Shown: positions 47,440 to 61,802, counted from the stretch's first letter. The stretch is DNA of 64,000 bases from Sanguinoderma infundibulare (GCA_032821775.1 JAVLRN010000005.1:2418001-2482000), one strand, 5' to 3'. Translations and numbers: made by a program. Notes: a model not told the origin generated them from the letters alone.

Positions 47440-48935
47440 ATGGTCAAGGCAGTCGTTCTCGGTGCTGCGGGTACGTCGTGCCATATATCTATCCATCGGT
47501 TTGTGGTTAATCGGGGAACATCAGGCGGTATTGGCCAGCCTCTCTCTCTCCTCCTCAAGAACAACCCCAATGTCACCGAGGTGCGCATACATGCACGCGA
47601 CCGCAAAACGACACAGCTCATCCATTACACAGCTGGGCCTCTTCGATATTGTCAATACGCCTGGTGTCGCTGCCGACTTGTCCCACATTTCGACTCCCGC
47701 CAAGGTCGTCGGTTACCTCCCTCCTGATGATGGTCTCAAGAAGACTTTGGCCGGCGCTGACATTGTCGTCATTCCCGCTGGTGTCCCACGTAAGCCCGGT
47801 GTACGTCAAATAATTCTCTTTCACGAATGAAAGCTTACATCCCTCCTAGATGACGAGGTTAGTACTTCGCGCTCCCTGCATTGATGGTGCCATTGACATC
47901 ATGACATATCGCGCCATGAAGAGACGACCTTTTCAAGGTTAGTCCATGTATCTCCCCATATTTGTTGCCTTCTCACTGGCACGATTAATAGATCAACGCC
48001 GGCATTGTACGTGATCTCGCGACTGGCATTGCTACCACCGCGCCCAAGGCCTTCGTCTTGGTCATTTCCAACCCTGTCAACTCCACCGTCCCCATCGTTG
48101 TTGAGGTCTTCAAGAAGCACGGCGTCTTTGATCCGAAGAGGTCCGTACTGCCTTTTTTTTGGCCTATCACGTCTCGCTCATTTCGTTCCGCAGGGTCTTC
48201 GGTGTTACCACTCTGGATGTTGTCCGTGCCTCGACATTCGTTGCTGAAATTCTTGGCGACCTTGGTAAAGCACCCAATGTCGTCGTCCCGGTCGTCGGCG
48301 GTCATTCCGGTGTCACGGTACGTTTTTTTAGTTCGTCCAATCAGCGGTTGCGTATTGAACTGTCGCTGTTCCATAGATTGTTCCCCTGCTTTCGCAGTCT
48401 TCCCATCCACTTCCGGCTGGCTTCGCCCAGAATGCTCTTGAGGAACTGACCAAACGCGTTCAGTTCGGTGGTGACGAAGTCGTCAAGGCTAAGGATGGCG
48501 CGGGCTCCGCCACACTCTCCATGGCGTATGCTGGCGCTGAGTTCGCCGACAAGGTCATCCGTGCCGTCCAGGGCGAGAAGGGTATTGTTGCGCCTTCATT
48601 CGTTAACCTTGCCGCCGACAAGCAAGGTGGCGAGGCAATCAAGAAGGAGATCGGCCGCGACCTTGACTACTTTTCTGCCCCTATCGAGCTCGGTGTAAGT
48701 GTCAAGTGTCCACATACCCAAAAGTCAGAGCTAACATGGTCTGCAGCCCGAGGGTGTGGCTGCTATCAAGTCACTCGGCAAGCTTACCGATTACGAGGCC
48801 AACCTCATCCAGGCCGCTGTCCCTGAGCTCGCTGTTAACATCGAGAAGGCGGGTGAAGCCTCATTATAATGCGCCAAGCATATACTCACTACCATCTTAC
48901 AGGGCGTCTCCTTCATCGACGCGGCCAAGCTCTAG
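47440..48935 (+). CDS. NAD-dependent malate dehydrogenase, likely cytosolic/peroxisomal
   Basis: The enzyme interconverts malate and oxaloacetate using NAD. Ten exons close in frame at 334 aa: 47440-47470, 47525-47580, 47633-47800, 47850-47857, 47922-47937, 47992-48140, 48194-48317, 48377-48694, 48747-48848, 48903-48935. Motifs: [16 protein letters not shown] (NAD fold), [17 protein letters not shown] (substrate Arg loop), [21 protein letters not shown] and [14 protein letters not shown] with the catalytic His. The start ([11 protein letters not shown]) leaves no room for a mitochondrial presequence. The last exon ends IDAAKL; AKL is an accepted PTS1, so this may be the peroxisomal (glyoxylate-cycle) isoform. 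That tail needs removal of a GC-AG intron. If the intron is retained the protein ends KAGEASL at 48869. Confidence 0.93.
47850..47857 (+). other. 8-nt microexon of MDH
   Basis: The exon ATGACGAG (acceptor ctcctag, donor gttagt) encodes M-T and two bases of the substrate-binding Arg in the conserved PRKPGMTRDDLFK segment. Both flanking introns fit GT-AG, and the whole CDS closes in frame only with it. Confidence 0.85.
47922..47937 (+). other. 16-nt microexon of MDH
   Basis: The exon AGACGACCTTTTCAAG lies between acceptor catgaag and donor gttagt. It completes the Arg codon and encodes DDLFK. Together with the 8-nt exon it spans the mobile active-site loop. Confidence 0.85.
48849..48902 (+). 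other. Inferred GC-AG last intron of MDH controlling the -AKL tail
   Basis: After NIEK (AAG, 48846-48848) the sequence is gcgggtgaag and the acceptor is cttacag at 48902. Removing these 54 nt gives [14 protein letters not shown], the expected MDH C-terminus. The nearby GT (gtgaag) would shift frame. Retention ends the protein after KAGEASL. Confidence 0.6.
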
Positions 48936-49090
48936 ATATGATCGAGAAAGCAAGCAGAAGTTGCATTGTTGTATGTTGTAAGCGTGTAGAATGTAGAATG
49001 CATCTCTTTATACGACTGTTTTAAACCATGACACGCAATTCGTAAGAATGAAAAAAGGACTATACGATGATGATGCTCCGGACGACACAA

Positions 49091-51325
<2,235 letters not shown>

Positions 51326-51574
51326 GGTGGTTGTAGTACGAGAGAGAGTGTCAGACTCGGAGCTCTGCAGTCGAGAGACGCCGGATAGACGCCGGATAGA
51401 CGCCAGTTCGGGAAGGCGGGCCGAGGGAGGGGAGATGGGAGATGGTGAAAACGACTCTGGGCTGGGAGTAGCTGGGAGCGGGACTGCAGCCAGGATATCC
51501 GAGTCATTGTCATATGGACCACTCTCAGCATTCAGCATCACAGATACCATCCGCCTCCTTACCCCTTGACCACC

Positions 51575-52968
51575 ATGGCTGACTTCGACCCTTCTACCCA
51601 CCCCCACCGCCGAGGTATCAGTGCTCTTCCTTCCTTGACCCCAGACTTCCACAACTGATTGAAACCCGAAACCAGTGAACCCGCTCACGGGCGAGCACGT
51701 CCTCGTCTCCCCTCACCGCACCAAGCGACCGTGGCTTGGCCAGACGGAGCCCCCGCAGCAGTCCGACTTGCCCGAGTACGATCCCAGGTGCTTCCTCTGT
51801 CCTGGCAATGCGCGCGCCGGCGGCCAGCTTAACTCCAAGTATGACCACACCATGGTCTTCGAGAACGACTATGCCGCTGTCCTACCTCCCCCCGGTCCGG
51901 CTAGTCCCCCTGCTCCTCATCCCCTGCTGACGACCGAGCCAGTCGAGGGCGGCTGCGACGTTATTTGCTTCCATCCTCGTCATGATCTCACTCTCGCAAG
52001 GCTCGAACAACCTGACATTGAGCGCATTATTGAAGAGTGGTCCAATATCTACAAGAAGCGGGGTGCTCAGCAAGGCATCAAATACGTTCAGATCTTCGAG
52101 GTGCTTACGTTCGATGTCCTTGCCGACCTCTATTCACGTTAACGCCCCCACAGAACAAGGGTGCCATGATGGGCTGCTCCAATCCTCACCCCCACGGTCA
52201 AGTGTGGTCACTCTCAGCAGTACCTTCGCTTCCTGCCACCGAACTGGCGAACCTGAAGAAGTACTCAGAGTCGACACCCGCCTCGCATCCGCCCAAAGGT
52301 CCGCTTGGTCGCGCATGTCTGCTTTGTGATTACGTCCACTTCGAGGTTGGCGTTGCGCGCGAGGACGGCCGTGTCGTCATGCAGAACGATCATTGGGTTG
52401 CTCTGGTCCCCTGGTGGGCTATCTGGCCCTTCGAGGTCATGCGTAAGCATGGTTCCCCTTGCGAACTCAGAACGACTGCTCACGTAAAATACCAGTCCTC
52501 CCTTACAAGCGTCATATTCCCTCTATCGTCCACCTCACGCAGGAGGAGAAGCGTGCATTTGCACAGATTTTGTCCCAGGTCACCATTCGCTACGACAACC
52601 TGTTCTTGTGCTCGTTTGCGTACTCGATGGGTATTCACCAGCGTCCCACTCCCCCGGCTTCCGATGCTATTCCAGAGGACCAGGACGAGGAGAACCTTGC
52701 TCACCTTCACTTGCATTTCACGCCCCCATTGCTCCGTAGTGCCTCGGTTCGCAAGTTCCTCGTTGGGTGAGTCGTAAACCTCAACGTCATCTTCCTACTA
52801 ACGCATATCTCGTCTCATAGCTTCGAGCTCATGAGCGAGCCCCAGCGCGACCTCACCCCTGAACAGGCCGCGGCCAGGCTCAGGGCCTTGTCGAACATTC
52901 ACTATCTGAACGTCGAGAAAGCCGAAAACGTTGCCGCGATAAAGGGTGCAGATGCAACGCACGGCTAA
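51575..52968 (+). CDS. GAL7: Galactose-1-phosphate uridylyltransferase
   Basis: This is a Leloir pathway enzyme that exchanges UMP between UDP-glucose and galactose-1-phosphate in the cytosol. Start MADFDPSTHPHRR at 51575, then an intron, then VNPLTGEHVLVSPHRTKRPW. YDPRCFLCPGNARAGGQ carries the zinc-site cysteines. After a further intron comes the active site GCSNPHPHGQVWS, with the nucleophilic His of HPHGQ. Downstream are LLCDYVHFE, NDHWVALVPWWAIWPFE, LPYKRHIPS and HLHLHFTPPLLRS. The last exon ends KGADATHG with the stop at 52966. All catalytic motifs are intact. No GAL1 or GAL10 homologue is nearby, so the gene stands outside any galactose cluster. Confidence 0.95.
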
Positions 52969-53107
52969 GAACGTCAAATGAGCATTGGAAGTAGCGCGTA
53001 ATCTTAAGATGTAAATCTAAGAACAGTACATAGATCGCATAGATCTCATGCACAAGGAGCAGCAATAGAGATGCACAAGGATGTAAAGCATACCCCCAAT
53101 ATAGCGT

Positions 53108-55804
53108 TCAATGAGCCTTCTTTGCCCGCTCGATATGCGCACGTAGCTTCTGCTGCTTTTCCCGCAAGGATGCCTTCTTCTTTCCTTTGACCGCCCCACT
53201 TGCGAGAATCATCATGAGAGGCTTGTTGCGCGCTTTCTCGCGGTTCGTCGAACTGCTCGGCTTGTCTTTCTTCTTCTTCCCTCTAAGCGACCCGAATTTT
53301 TCGCGACCCTCGCGACCCTTCTCGATGGAGGCCATGCGCTCGGTGTAGTCTGCTTTGGCCTTCTTGCGTGGGCCGAGGATGTCGTTCTCAGATATGAAGG
53401 CGTTGGCGAGGTCCCCGTCGGAGGCGAGCGCGGATTTCTTGTGAGACTCTAGGTGGGCAAGCTTGCGCTTGGCCGCGCTGCCGCCGCCTCGTTCTACAGC
53501 TTCGGATGCAGCTTTGATGCGGAGGTCGTTGAGCAGCGCGAAGTCGGCGGGCGTGAGGATCTGCAGCAGTATTCTTTAGTCGCGGTGAATGAAAGGCATT
53601 ACATTGTGAACACACCTTGGTCGTCGCAAGGGTAGATATCCTCTTGGTAGCTTCCTCCGCTGTCTCCTCCTTTTCATCGTTATTCTCGTCCATCTCCGCA
53701 TCCTCGTCCTCATTCGCATCCTTGCCCTTCGCTTTGCCCTTCGCTTTCCTATCCTTGGACTTCTTGTCATCGTCATCCTCGCTATCGCTGATCTCGAGGT
53801 CGTTGTCGCTGTCCGAAGACACACTGAGCCATCCATCTGAAGACTCCGCTGACGAATCCGACTCGACATCCCAACCCTCCCATGCCGCTTCGTCATCCTC
53901 CTCTTCATCGCCTGTCCCAACGCCATCTTCTTCTCGGAGCCTCTTGAGGTGATCCTCGAGTAGCTAGTAGACCCCAGCATTTAAGGAACCATGCGATGAG
54001 AAACGAGAGAACGAAGACACTGACCACCAAGCCCTCGATGTCGACTGCCGCTTCCGCGCTATGACCGAATGGCAGCGGCTGACCGCCCTTCGCCATGCCT
54101 ATACTTGCCTCCTTGCCCCGCTCTCTCCTCTTAAGCATCCCAGGGTTAACCTCTCGGAATAGCTGGAGCAGTCCCCTCGCAGCGGCGGTGACCGCCTTGT
54201 CGCGGCTCTTCCTGTACTCGACCAGGTCGCCAAGCAGGTCCTCCTCCATCGCCCACGGCTGCCGTCTGCACACCTCTCGTATCGAGTTGATGCCCGCGGC
54301 GATGACCTCGCTGCCGACACCCGGATGAACGAACTCCTGCGCTAGCTTGCGGATGACGGGTGTGAGCGCGTCCGGGGGCGTGAACTCGTGCACGGACTGG
54401 GCGAGGGCGACGAGGATGGCGGGGACGCGGAGCTGGTGGTGAGCGAGATATTTCATGATGTACGTGTAGAAGCCGAGCACGCAGAGCTTGTGGCCGCCCA
54501 TGACGCGCGAGAGGAGGTGCATGATGAGGATCTTGTGGTCGAGCGAGAAACGCTTGTCGTACTTGTTGAGGAGGTCGTAGAGCTTCTCGCCAAAGGTCTG
54601 GGGGTCGTTGAGGAGCTGGATAGCGGGGAAATTGGGGTTGGAGGCATCAGCTTTCTTCTTTTGTTTCTGGTTTGGAGATGAGTGGGCAGTTAAGATTCTA
54701 AGCGAGGGTATGATCTTACAGATTTGATGGACTTTATTTGCTTCTCCAGTCTTTTGGCACCGCTGCGGGTCTTCTTGTTGATCTCTCGTCTGTGTTGAAG
54801 GGATTTGACATCGGGAAGCTAAGGAATTTCGAGCTTGAGTGCTATCCCAAGCACGAGGAAACAAAACGTACGTCTTCTTCCTCTTGGTCACTATCCTCCT
54901 TATCCTCATCGCTCCCAAGGAAAAAGTGCAGAGAAGCACTCTGTACCTTGACCACCGGATGGAAGCACCCAAGGGCAATGATCGAAACTGTCTTCGCATC
55001 ATTCCTATGTTTACGATGTTGAGACCCCCACAGAGAGAGAAGCCCAAAAGCACGCACCAGATGCCTTTCCTCCATAGTTCCTTTGTGAGTACAACTGCCC
55101 ACATAGCCTCCTCGCCGCTGCTACCTGCAGATGAGCCTGCAGCAGCCCTGAGCTTGCCCTTGTCCCCAACAACTTCGGCATCCATGTCTCGCTCCACCAT
55201 CCCGAACAGCATAGCTTGCACGGCACGGTTCAACTTGTGATTCTTGGAGCGGAGGTTCGCGGTTCGGATATCCGAAAGAATTGTCCGACGGATGAACGCG
55301 CGGAGGGAGGACGAAGTGGTGCGCGGAAGAAGGGGGAAGAGAGTTTGGAGAAGGCTAAACGGCGCATGCAATTAAGGGCTTGTGGAATCGCACAGGGCTA
55401 GGGCGTACGTGATGGAGTTGATGACATCTTTGTTGCGAAGCATGACCAAGTTTTGCACAAGGGATTTTCGAGTATCCGGAGAGAGCGTCCCATAGCTTTC
55501 CAGGAGTAAGGTCGATATTTGGGAGGGGAACTCTGCCGTCTCCTTTGGATAGCACTGCGAAACCTGGGTGCTGGCTGAGCATTCCATCAAAGTGGCCAAA
55601 ATAACCTGGACATACCTGAGCAATGAAAGAGACAAGCTCCCTGAAATGTTGCGCGTTCTCGTCAGGGTTGATCTGGAAGATTTGGCGGATGCTGTTGTAG
55701 TGATTCCATTGCTGCAGGAACTCTTCCTTGTATGCAGGGGGGTCACGCTTGATGAGGTTTTGAAGTTGGGGGAGGTTAGATGTCAGGAGCACACCGCGAC
55801 CCAT
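53108..55804 (-). CDS. SDA1: Sda1, nucleolar 60S ribosome biogenesis factor
   Basis: Sda1 is needed for pre-60S particle maturation and export and for normal actin organisation in yeast. Start at 55804: [20 protein letters not shown] and [20 protein letters not shown], the conserved SDA1 N-terminus. The gene continues through several introns ([60 protein letters not shown]). The central domain has [40 protein letters not shown] and [21 protein letters not shown] long acidic run with Lys-rich patches (53700-53950) precedes the conserved tail [26 protein letters not shown] and [18 protein letters not shown]. The stop is at 53108. The length of roughly 700 aa fits the family. Confidence 0.93.
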
Positions 55805-56033
55805 GACGAAGACGCGAGATATCGAGGATGAAGGCAGTCCGCCTCGCTCCAGCCAACGCTTGACCAGGCTGAGTGCTCTCAGAAAATGTTCCCACTGTCG
55901 GCTGGGCCGGCCCGCTGGATTGGGCGCCCAGCATATTATCATGTACGATGTTGTGGAGACGAGCACGGCGCGAGGACGATGAGCATTAGTAGACGGGGAA
56001 TACAACAAGCAGGATGATAGTACAGGGTATATT

Positions 56034-56968
56034 TCACGAGTTTGCAGCAACGGGCGAAGCGGGAGCAGCGGCTTCCGGTGTGCCCGCCGCAGAGGTCGCT
56101 TCCTTCTCGTTCTTCTCCATCGTAGGGGACGCTACCCCTCCACCCCGACCCCTACCACGGCCGCTACCTCCACGGCCTCCGCCTCCTCGACCACCGCCGC
56201 GCACTGCACCCCGAATCCCAACAGATGGTTGTGGCTTCTTCTCTCCATCCTCGCCTGTGTCCTCCTCGGTCTTCTTGGGCTTACTCCAATCCCGCGCGGG
56301 CTTACCCGAATCCCACTCACGGCCTTGGATCTATAGGCAGAATGATCACCGACATGTCTCAGCTTGACCGTTAGGTAAAGCGTACCTTGTCCATCTTGCG
56401 GCGAGCATTCTGCTCGCGGGCCTTGTCCACACTTTCCTGTACCCTCTTCTGCTTTGCCAACTTAGCACGTTCCGCCTCTTGCTTCTTCTTGTACTCATCC
56501 TCGTCCGCTTGCACGTCCTGCACGGCCGCAATGAGCTTATGCGCATCAGTCGTCGTATATTGTCCGCACCAGCCGCCTCTGTTTGATCTTTTCGTTCTGT
56601 TCCCGAATGCGTGCCATGCGCTCCGTTAGCTCCTCTTCGCTCGGCTTCTCCTGAAGCTACGTTGAGACACCACACAAAGACGCGGTGCTGAGGATACACA
56701 CTCGCTGCGCCCCACCCGTCTTGACACGATCAGGATTCACGTATGGTTTCTTCTTCTCCTTCGTGTCCTTCTTGTTTGAGCCCGTGTCCTTGCCATCGTC
56801 CTCATGCTTCCCCTCCACTGTTCCTTCGGACGCGTCTTCTGTTGCCTCAGGAACGTCCTTGGCGGCGTCTGTACCTGATGCGGCTGGTTCGTCCCTGATC
56901 TTCAGGGCTTCCAGGTCAAGGCCAAGGGAGTTCGAGGCGGCCTGTTCGGCCGGAGCTGGGTCAGACAT
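56034..56968 (-). CDS. Coiled-coil protein with RGG-rich tail (possibly CCDC9-like)
   Basis: Start [20 protein letters not shown] at 56968. The N-terminal third is acidic and disordered. Exons are joined across short introns around 56700, 56570 and 56390. The middle is a strongly charged coiled coil: [59 protein letters not shown] Gly/Arg tail follows ([20 protein letters not shown]), then an Ala/Pro-rich end and the stop at 56034. RGG tails usually bind RNA, so an RNA-associated role is plausible (inference). The [12 protein letters not shown] helix is reminiscent of animal CCDC9, but I would not name the gene from that. It is divergent from PGK across about 170-220 bp. Confidence 0.8.
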
Positions 56969-57137
56969 GAATAGAGGGGACGGCAGGGACCTGGGACTAG
57001 AGGGAGACTAGAATTGTCGAGACGCGAACGGGCGAAGGAGAGTTGCTGACATTCAGAAGCGCGGAGACGGATCGGACGGGATGGCGATGGCAGATGCCGA
57101 GTGACTTCATCGAATGAGCGAATAAGTAGATCATTCA

Positions 57138-58825
57138 ATGGCCACTATCGATCTCCCTGCCTTTCCTCCTTTCCCCAACGACGCCATGTCCATCTCCAAC
57201 AAGCTCTCCATCACCGACCTTGACCTCAAGGGCAAGCGCGTCCTCATCCGCGTGGACTTCAATGTCCCCATGGCGGACGGCAAGGTCACCAACCCTGCGG
57301 TACGCACACCTGCACAGATCTCAGTGTAATCTACCCGACTAACGCCCTTACAGCGTATTGTGGCCGCGCTCCCCACCATCCAATACGCCGTCAACAATGG
57401 TTCGTCCATCCACCCCGCCGCACCCCTCCGTCCTGACTTGGAAATGCAGGTGCCTCCAAGGTCATCCTGATGTCTCACCTCGGCCGTCCGGACGGCAAGG
57501 CCAACCCCAAGTACTCCCTCGAGCCCGTATCCCGCGAGCTCGAAAGGCACATCAACAAATCCGTCATCTTCGTCAACGACTGCGTTGGTCCCCAAGTAGA
57601 GAAGGCCGTCGCCGAAGCGCCTGATGGTGCTGTCATCCTTCTGGAGAACTTGCGTTTCCACATCGAGGAGGAGGGTTCGTCCAAAGACAAGGATGGCAAG
57701 AAGACCAAGGCCGACCCCGCCAAGGTCACCGAGTTCCGCGAGGGCTTGACTAGGCTCGGGGACGTCTATGTTAACGACGCGTTCGGTACCGCGCACCGCG
57801 CACACTCCTCTATGGTCGGCGTCAAGCTGTCGCAGCGTGCAGCCGGCTTCCTCATGAAGAAGGAGCTCGACTACTTCGCCAAGGCCCTTGAGCACCCCGA
57901 ACGTCCGTTCTTGGCCATTCTTGGTGGTGCTAAAGTCTCGGACAAGATTCTGCTCATTGAAAACATGTTGGACAAGGTATGCAATCGGCCCACTTACGTC
58001 TGAAGCATAGCATTGACCTGCTGTCAAGGTTGACTCCTTGATTGTTGGGGGTGGTATGGTCTACACCTTTAAGAAGACCCTTGAGAACATGAAGGTAAGC
58101 TCGTCGTACCACACCTTTTCAGTTTCTCACCGTGACACCAACGGTTTTCTAGATCGGCAACTCCCTCTTCGACGAGCCCGGCTCGCAGAAGGTTGCGAGC
58201 CTTATCGAGAAGGCCAAGCAGCGCAACATCAGCATCGTATTCCCTGTTGACCACGTCATTGCGGACAAGTTCGATAAGGATGCTAAGGTTTGCCAAATTT
58301 TCGGGTCTCCACGGCTTGTCCCATAATGTGATCATGTCACAGACTGGCCTCGTCACCGACGCAGAAGGTATTCCGGACGGATGGTTGGCACTCGATGCTG
58401 GTCCAAAGAGTCGTGAATTGTTCCATGAGACGGTCGTTAAAGCAAAGACCATCCTTTGGAACGGGTAAGTGCAACGTCCTGAGTGAACCTATCGCGAGCT
58501 TACTCGTCTGCGCTAGTCCGCCTGGTGTATTCGAGTTCCCGGCGTTTGCTGCAGGCTCAAAGTCCCTCCTCGATGCCACGATCGAGGCTGCACAGAGCGG
58601 CGCAACTGTCATTGTCGGTGGTGGTGACACTGCAACCGTCGTCGCGAACTACGGTGCGGAGGACAAGCTGAGCCACGTCAGCACGGGAGGCGGTGCAAGT
58701 CTTGAGCTCCTTGAGGGCAAGGTAAGTAGATTGCGGTAATATCCCGAGCCCAAACCTCGTCGGTTCCTGATGCGTTGTCGGTTTAGACCCTCCCTGGTGT
58801 TGCAGAGCTCAGTGAGAAGCAGTGA
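57138..58825 (+). CDS. PGK1: Phosphoglycerate kinase
   Basis: This glycolytic enzyme transfers phosphate from 1,3-bisphosphoglycerate to ADP in the cytosol. Two in-frame starts exist: 57138 (adds [16 protein letters not shown]) and 57186 ([20 protein letters not shown], the usual family start). Introns fall near 57300, 57400, 57977, 58095, 58290, 58466 and 58722. Motifs: [95 protein letters not shown] and [19 protein letters not shown]. It ends AELSEKQ with TGA at 58823. The stop overlaps a GTGAGT donor-like sequence. All substrate-binding residues appear intact. Confidence 0.95.
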
Positions 58826-59219
58826 GTCGACGATGCGAGCTTGAGAAGTGTCCGAGAAGTCATGTATTGTATCCGTACTAGGACTTGCACAGGCAGACTG
58901 TAATTGCTCTATAGAAGGAAGTCGATAGAATAAGATTGTAACAGCGCACTGGTCAAGCGACGTACTACAAAGAGAGATGATGGGGCCATTGGAGAGTTGA
59001 CGGTGACCCCGGTTGACCCTGGAGGTTGGAGGCCGTTCGGACGTCGGGCGGGAGCCGGGATTTGTAGGGCCGGTTATGGGAAGCCGCCGAGCGCCAGTCA
59101 CTGCGCTGCCCGTGGCGGCTTTCGCAGGTCATCCACCCACTGCTCTTACGCTCACGACCTCCGCCTGCACCCTCTGTCTGTGTTGCGCACACGCAACACT
59201 CCCGACGCTCGTTCACACC
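58826..59219. other. Intergenic region between PGK and the JmjC gene
   Basis: This 394 bp contains the PGK 3' UTR and the promoter of the downstream gene. No coding or structural signal is seen. Confidence 0.55.
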
Positions 59220-61802
59220 ATGGCTCGTTCTCGCCGACGTTCCGGCAGAGGGCAGAAGACGCCCGACCCAACAGGCGCCGCCGATGACGATCAGGGCGTG
59301 CACGAAGGAGAGGAGAAGGGCCAGGAAGTCCAAGACGACAAATGTCCAGCTTGCAAGGATGGGCGGTCGGATGAGGTTCAGGTTAGTGCGGACAAGGAAC
59401 AATGGGTCCGGTGTGATGCGTGCAAGGTTTGGTTCCATTGGAGGTGCACAGGCGAGGGTGACCTTGACGCAGTCGACAAATGGTGGGTTTCTTTCTCCCG
59501 TGCGTCTGCTGTCGGAGAGAAACGATGTCAGGTATTGATCATACGTATACATGCGTTTCTGCCTTGGGCGGAATAGGTTCTGCAAGCCGTGCCTGGCCAT
59601 GGACCCCTCTCGTGTCATTACGATGAAGCCCCCCGCGCGCAAGTCCGCGCGGAAGAAACCGCAGCGGGACTACGCCGGCCTGAACTCGGGGCAAGAGTCG
59701 GACCCTAACAGGTGGTTGCGCATGATGGAGGGCAAGACCATCAAGAAGGACCCATTCAAGAGGATGAAGGGGAGCGAGGTTGGGATCGAGTGGCTGGAGA
59801 GCGATGAGGACGCAATGAAAGAGCCAATAGTCATCGAAGAGGAGGACGGTTTAGGTATGAAGATGCCGCCACCAGAGTTCACTGTGAATGATGTTGCGGA
59901 GGCGTTGGGCCATGATCACCCCGTGGAAGTCATTGGTAAGTCGCCGTTATATACTGCATGCACTGTCTCCGATCTTCTCGGAATGCTAAATGTCGATCTC
60001 GTGGACCGCTTAGATGTCGCAACCCAGTCAAACATCCCTCATTGGAACCTTGGCAAGTGGACGGAGTACTGGAATACGGAGCCAGCCAAACGCGACAAGA
60101 CTCGCAACGTCATTTCCCTCGAAATATCCGGAAGCGAATTGGCGGATCGGGTGCTGCCTCCGCGTATTGTTCGCGAACTGGACTGGGTAGAGAAGTTCTG
60201 GCCTTCTACGAAGAAGGGTCGTGGACATGCATATCCCAAGGTACAGCTGTACTGTCTTATGGGCGTTGGAGGTGCATGGACGGTGAGTGTTCAGTTCATT
60301 GTCAGGCATGCACGTTACTCAGTCGGATTAACCGCAATAGGACTGGCATGTCGACTTTGCCGGCTCTTCGGTCTACTACCACATCCTTCATGGCCAGAAG
60401 GTATGTCTTCGTGCCTCACATTTGTCAGAACTGATGAAAAAATATCTTGTGCGATCGACAGATCTTCTACTTCATCCGTCCCACTCCCGCGAACCTCGCC
60501 GCTTATGAACGGTGGTCAGGAACAGAGATTCAAAACCATTCATGGTTGGGTGACATGTGTGACGAGGTCTTCAAGGTCGAACTGAAGACCGGAAACACCA
60601 TGATCATCCCGACTGGGTGGATACATGCTGTGGTGAGCTATTGCCGGATGATGTGTGGCTTGGTCCTCGCGTTGATTATCAACCTTCCAGTACACACCCA
60701 CAGACACCCTCGTCTTTGGAGGCAACTTCTTGCATTCGTACAATGTGCCTATGCGTGCGTGCTTTTGTGCTAGATCCTACGTTCTGTACGGCTGACTGTC
60801 CGATAGAACTCAGGGTACGGGAGATCGAAACTGCAACCCATGTCCCCAAGAAGTTCCGATTCCCGTTCTTCACAAAGTGCGTATCCTTTACATGATTTCT
60901 TTCCAACCTGCATATCTCAAATTATGTGTAGACTCTCGTGGTACGTCGCGGAGAAGTACCTGCGCGACCTCAAAGGCAAAGAAGAATTCCCATCGCGCAT
61001 TTTGGAAGGTATCGAGTCTATTGCCGAGTTCCTGGTGTCCGAGGCTCGTACAATCGAACGTGGAACGGACTCCGCGAAACGGCAGGCTAAAGAGGACGTT
61101 CCTGGGGACCGTATCAAGGACGCTCCGGCGTTGGCCAGGGAGCTGCGCTGGAGAGTCCGCTATGCTTCAGGCTATTCGAGCGACGACGACAGTCAGAATA
61201 ATCGAAAGAATAAGGCCGCAGCAGCAAACGGTGAAGTGAACGGGATTGGCAACAAGCGGAAGCGCACTGCCGCGGATAGTCCAGAGGACGGTGCGGACCT
61301 CTTCCGTAACTTCAAGCGACCAGGTTGGGATATGGAGGAAGAGCGGCCGACGGAGAGAGACACGAGGGTCGCCAGGGCGTCCAAACCTTCGTCACGAGAC
61401 CTGACGCAGGGATGGATGCGGGCATGGGTAGATGGAACAGAGGGTGCAGCAGGAGGGGACGACGGAGATGAAGCACAGGTTGAGAGAAGGCGGGATGTGG
61501 TCGTCAAGGTACGCCAGACTGCGAGAGGTATCGAACGACAGCGAGTCGAGCGGGTTCTGGAGGAGTGGGTGTGGACCGCGGCGGGAGGTACTTCGGCGGG
61601 CTCATCGTCTGGTGTGCCTGCGAAGACCGAGTCTGAGGACGTCGCCATGACGGAGGGAGGGCCTGGAGGAGCGAAGCCTGAGGGAGTCAGTGAGGATCCG
61701 ACGATGGACGCTGTGGCCAGTTCGCCGACTGGTGCAAATTGCACCAATGGTGGTGCGCCGAACGGAAATGGGATGGCGGAGGTCGGTGTGGAAAGCAGAT
61801 GA
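59220..61802 (+). CDS. JHD1: PHD-JmjC histone lysine demethylase (JHD1/KDM2-like)
   Basis: This is a nuclear Fe(II)/2-oxoglutarate dioxygenase; KDM2/JHD1 enzymes remove H3K36 methylation. Start [19 protein letters not shown] at 59220. The N-terminal PHD finger is [26 protein letters not shown], then across an intron FCKPCLAMD. The JmjC region includes [33 protein letters not shown] and [17 protein letters not shown]. The iron ligands are in [20 protein letters not shown] (H-X-D) and the distal His in [19 protein letters not shown]. The Lys/Thr-type 2-oxoglutarate region is [18 protein letters not shown] with [21 protein letters not shown] basic, acidic and Gly-rich disordered C-terminus follows and the stop is at 61800. 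PHD before JmjC is the usual yeast Jhd1 order. Confidence 0.92.

Noticed and set aside
53617..53952. Forward Ser/Leu-rich frame opposite SDA1
   Set aside because: It is the antisense image of the acidic Asp/Glu/Lys stretch typical of SDA1 proteins.
58811..58925. Possible cryptic peroxisomal PGK by readthrough or by splicing at the GTGAGT overlapping the stop codon
   Set aside because: Such forms are known in Ustilago, but here the readthrough extension ends TGRL. The splice options I tried end without an accepted PTS1 tripeptide, and the stop context is TGA GTC rather than TGA CTA.
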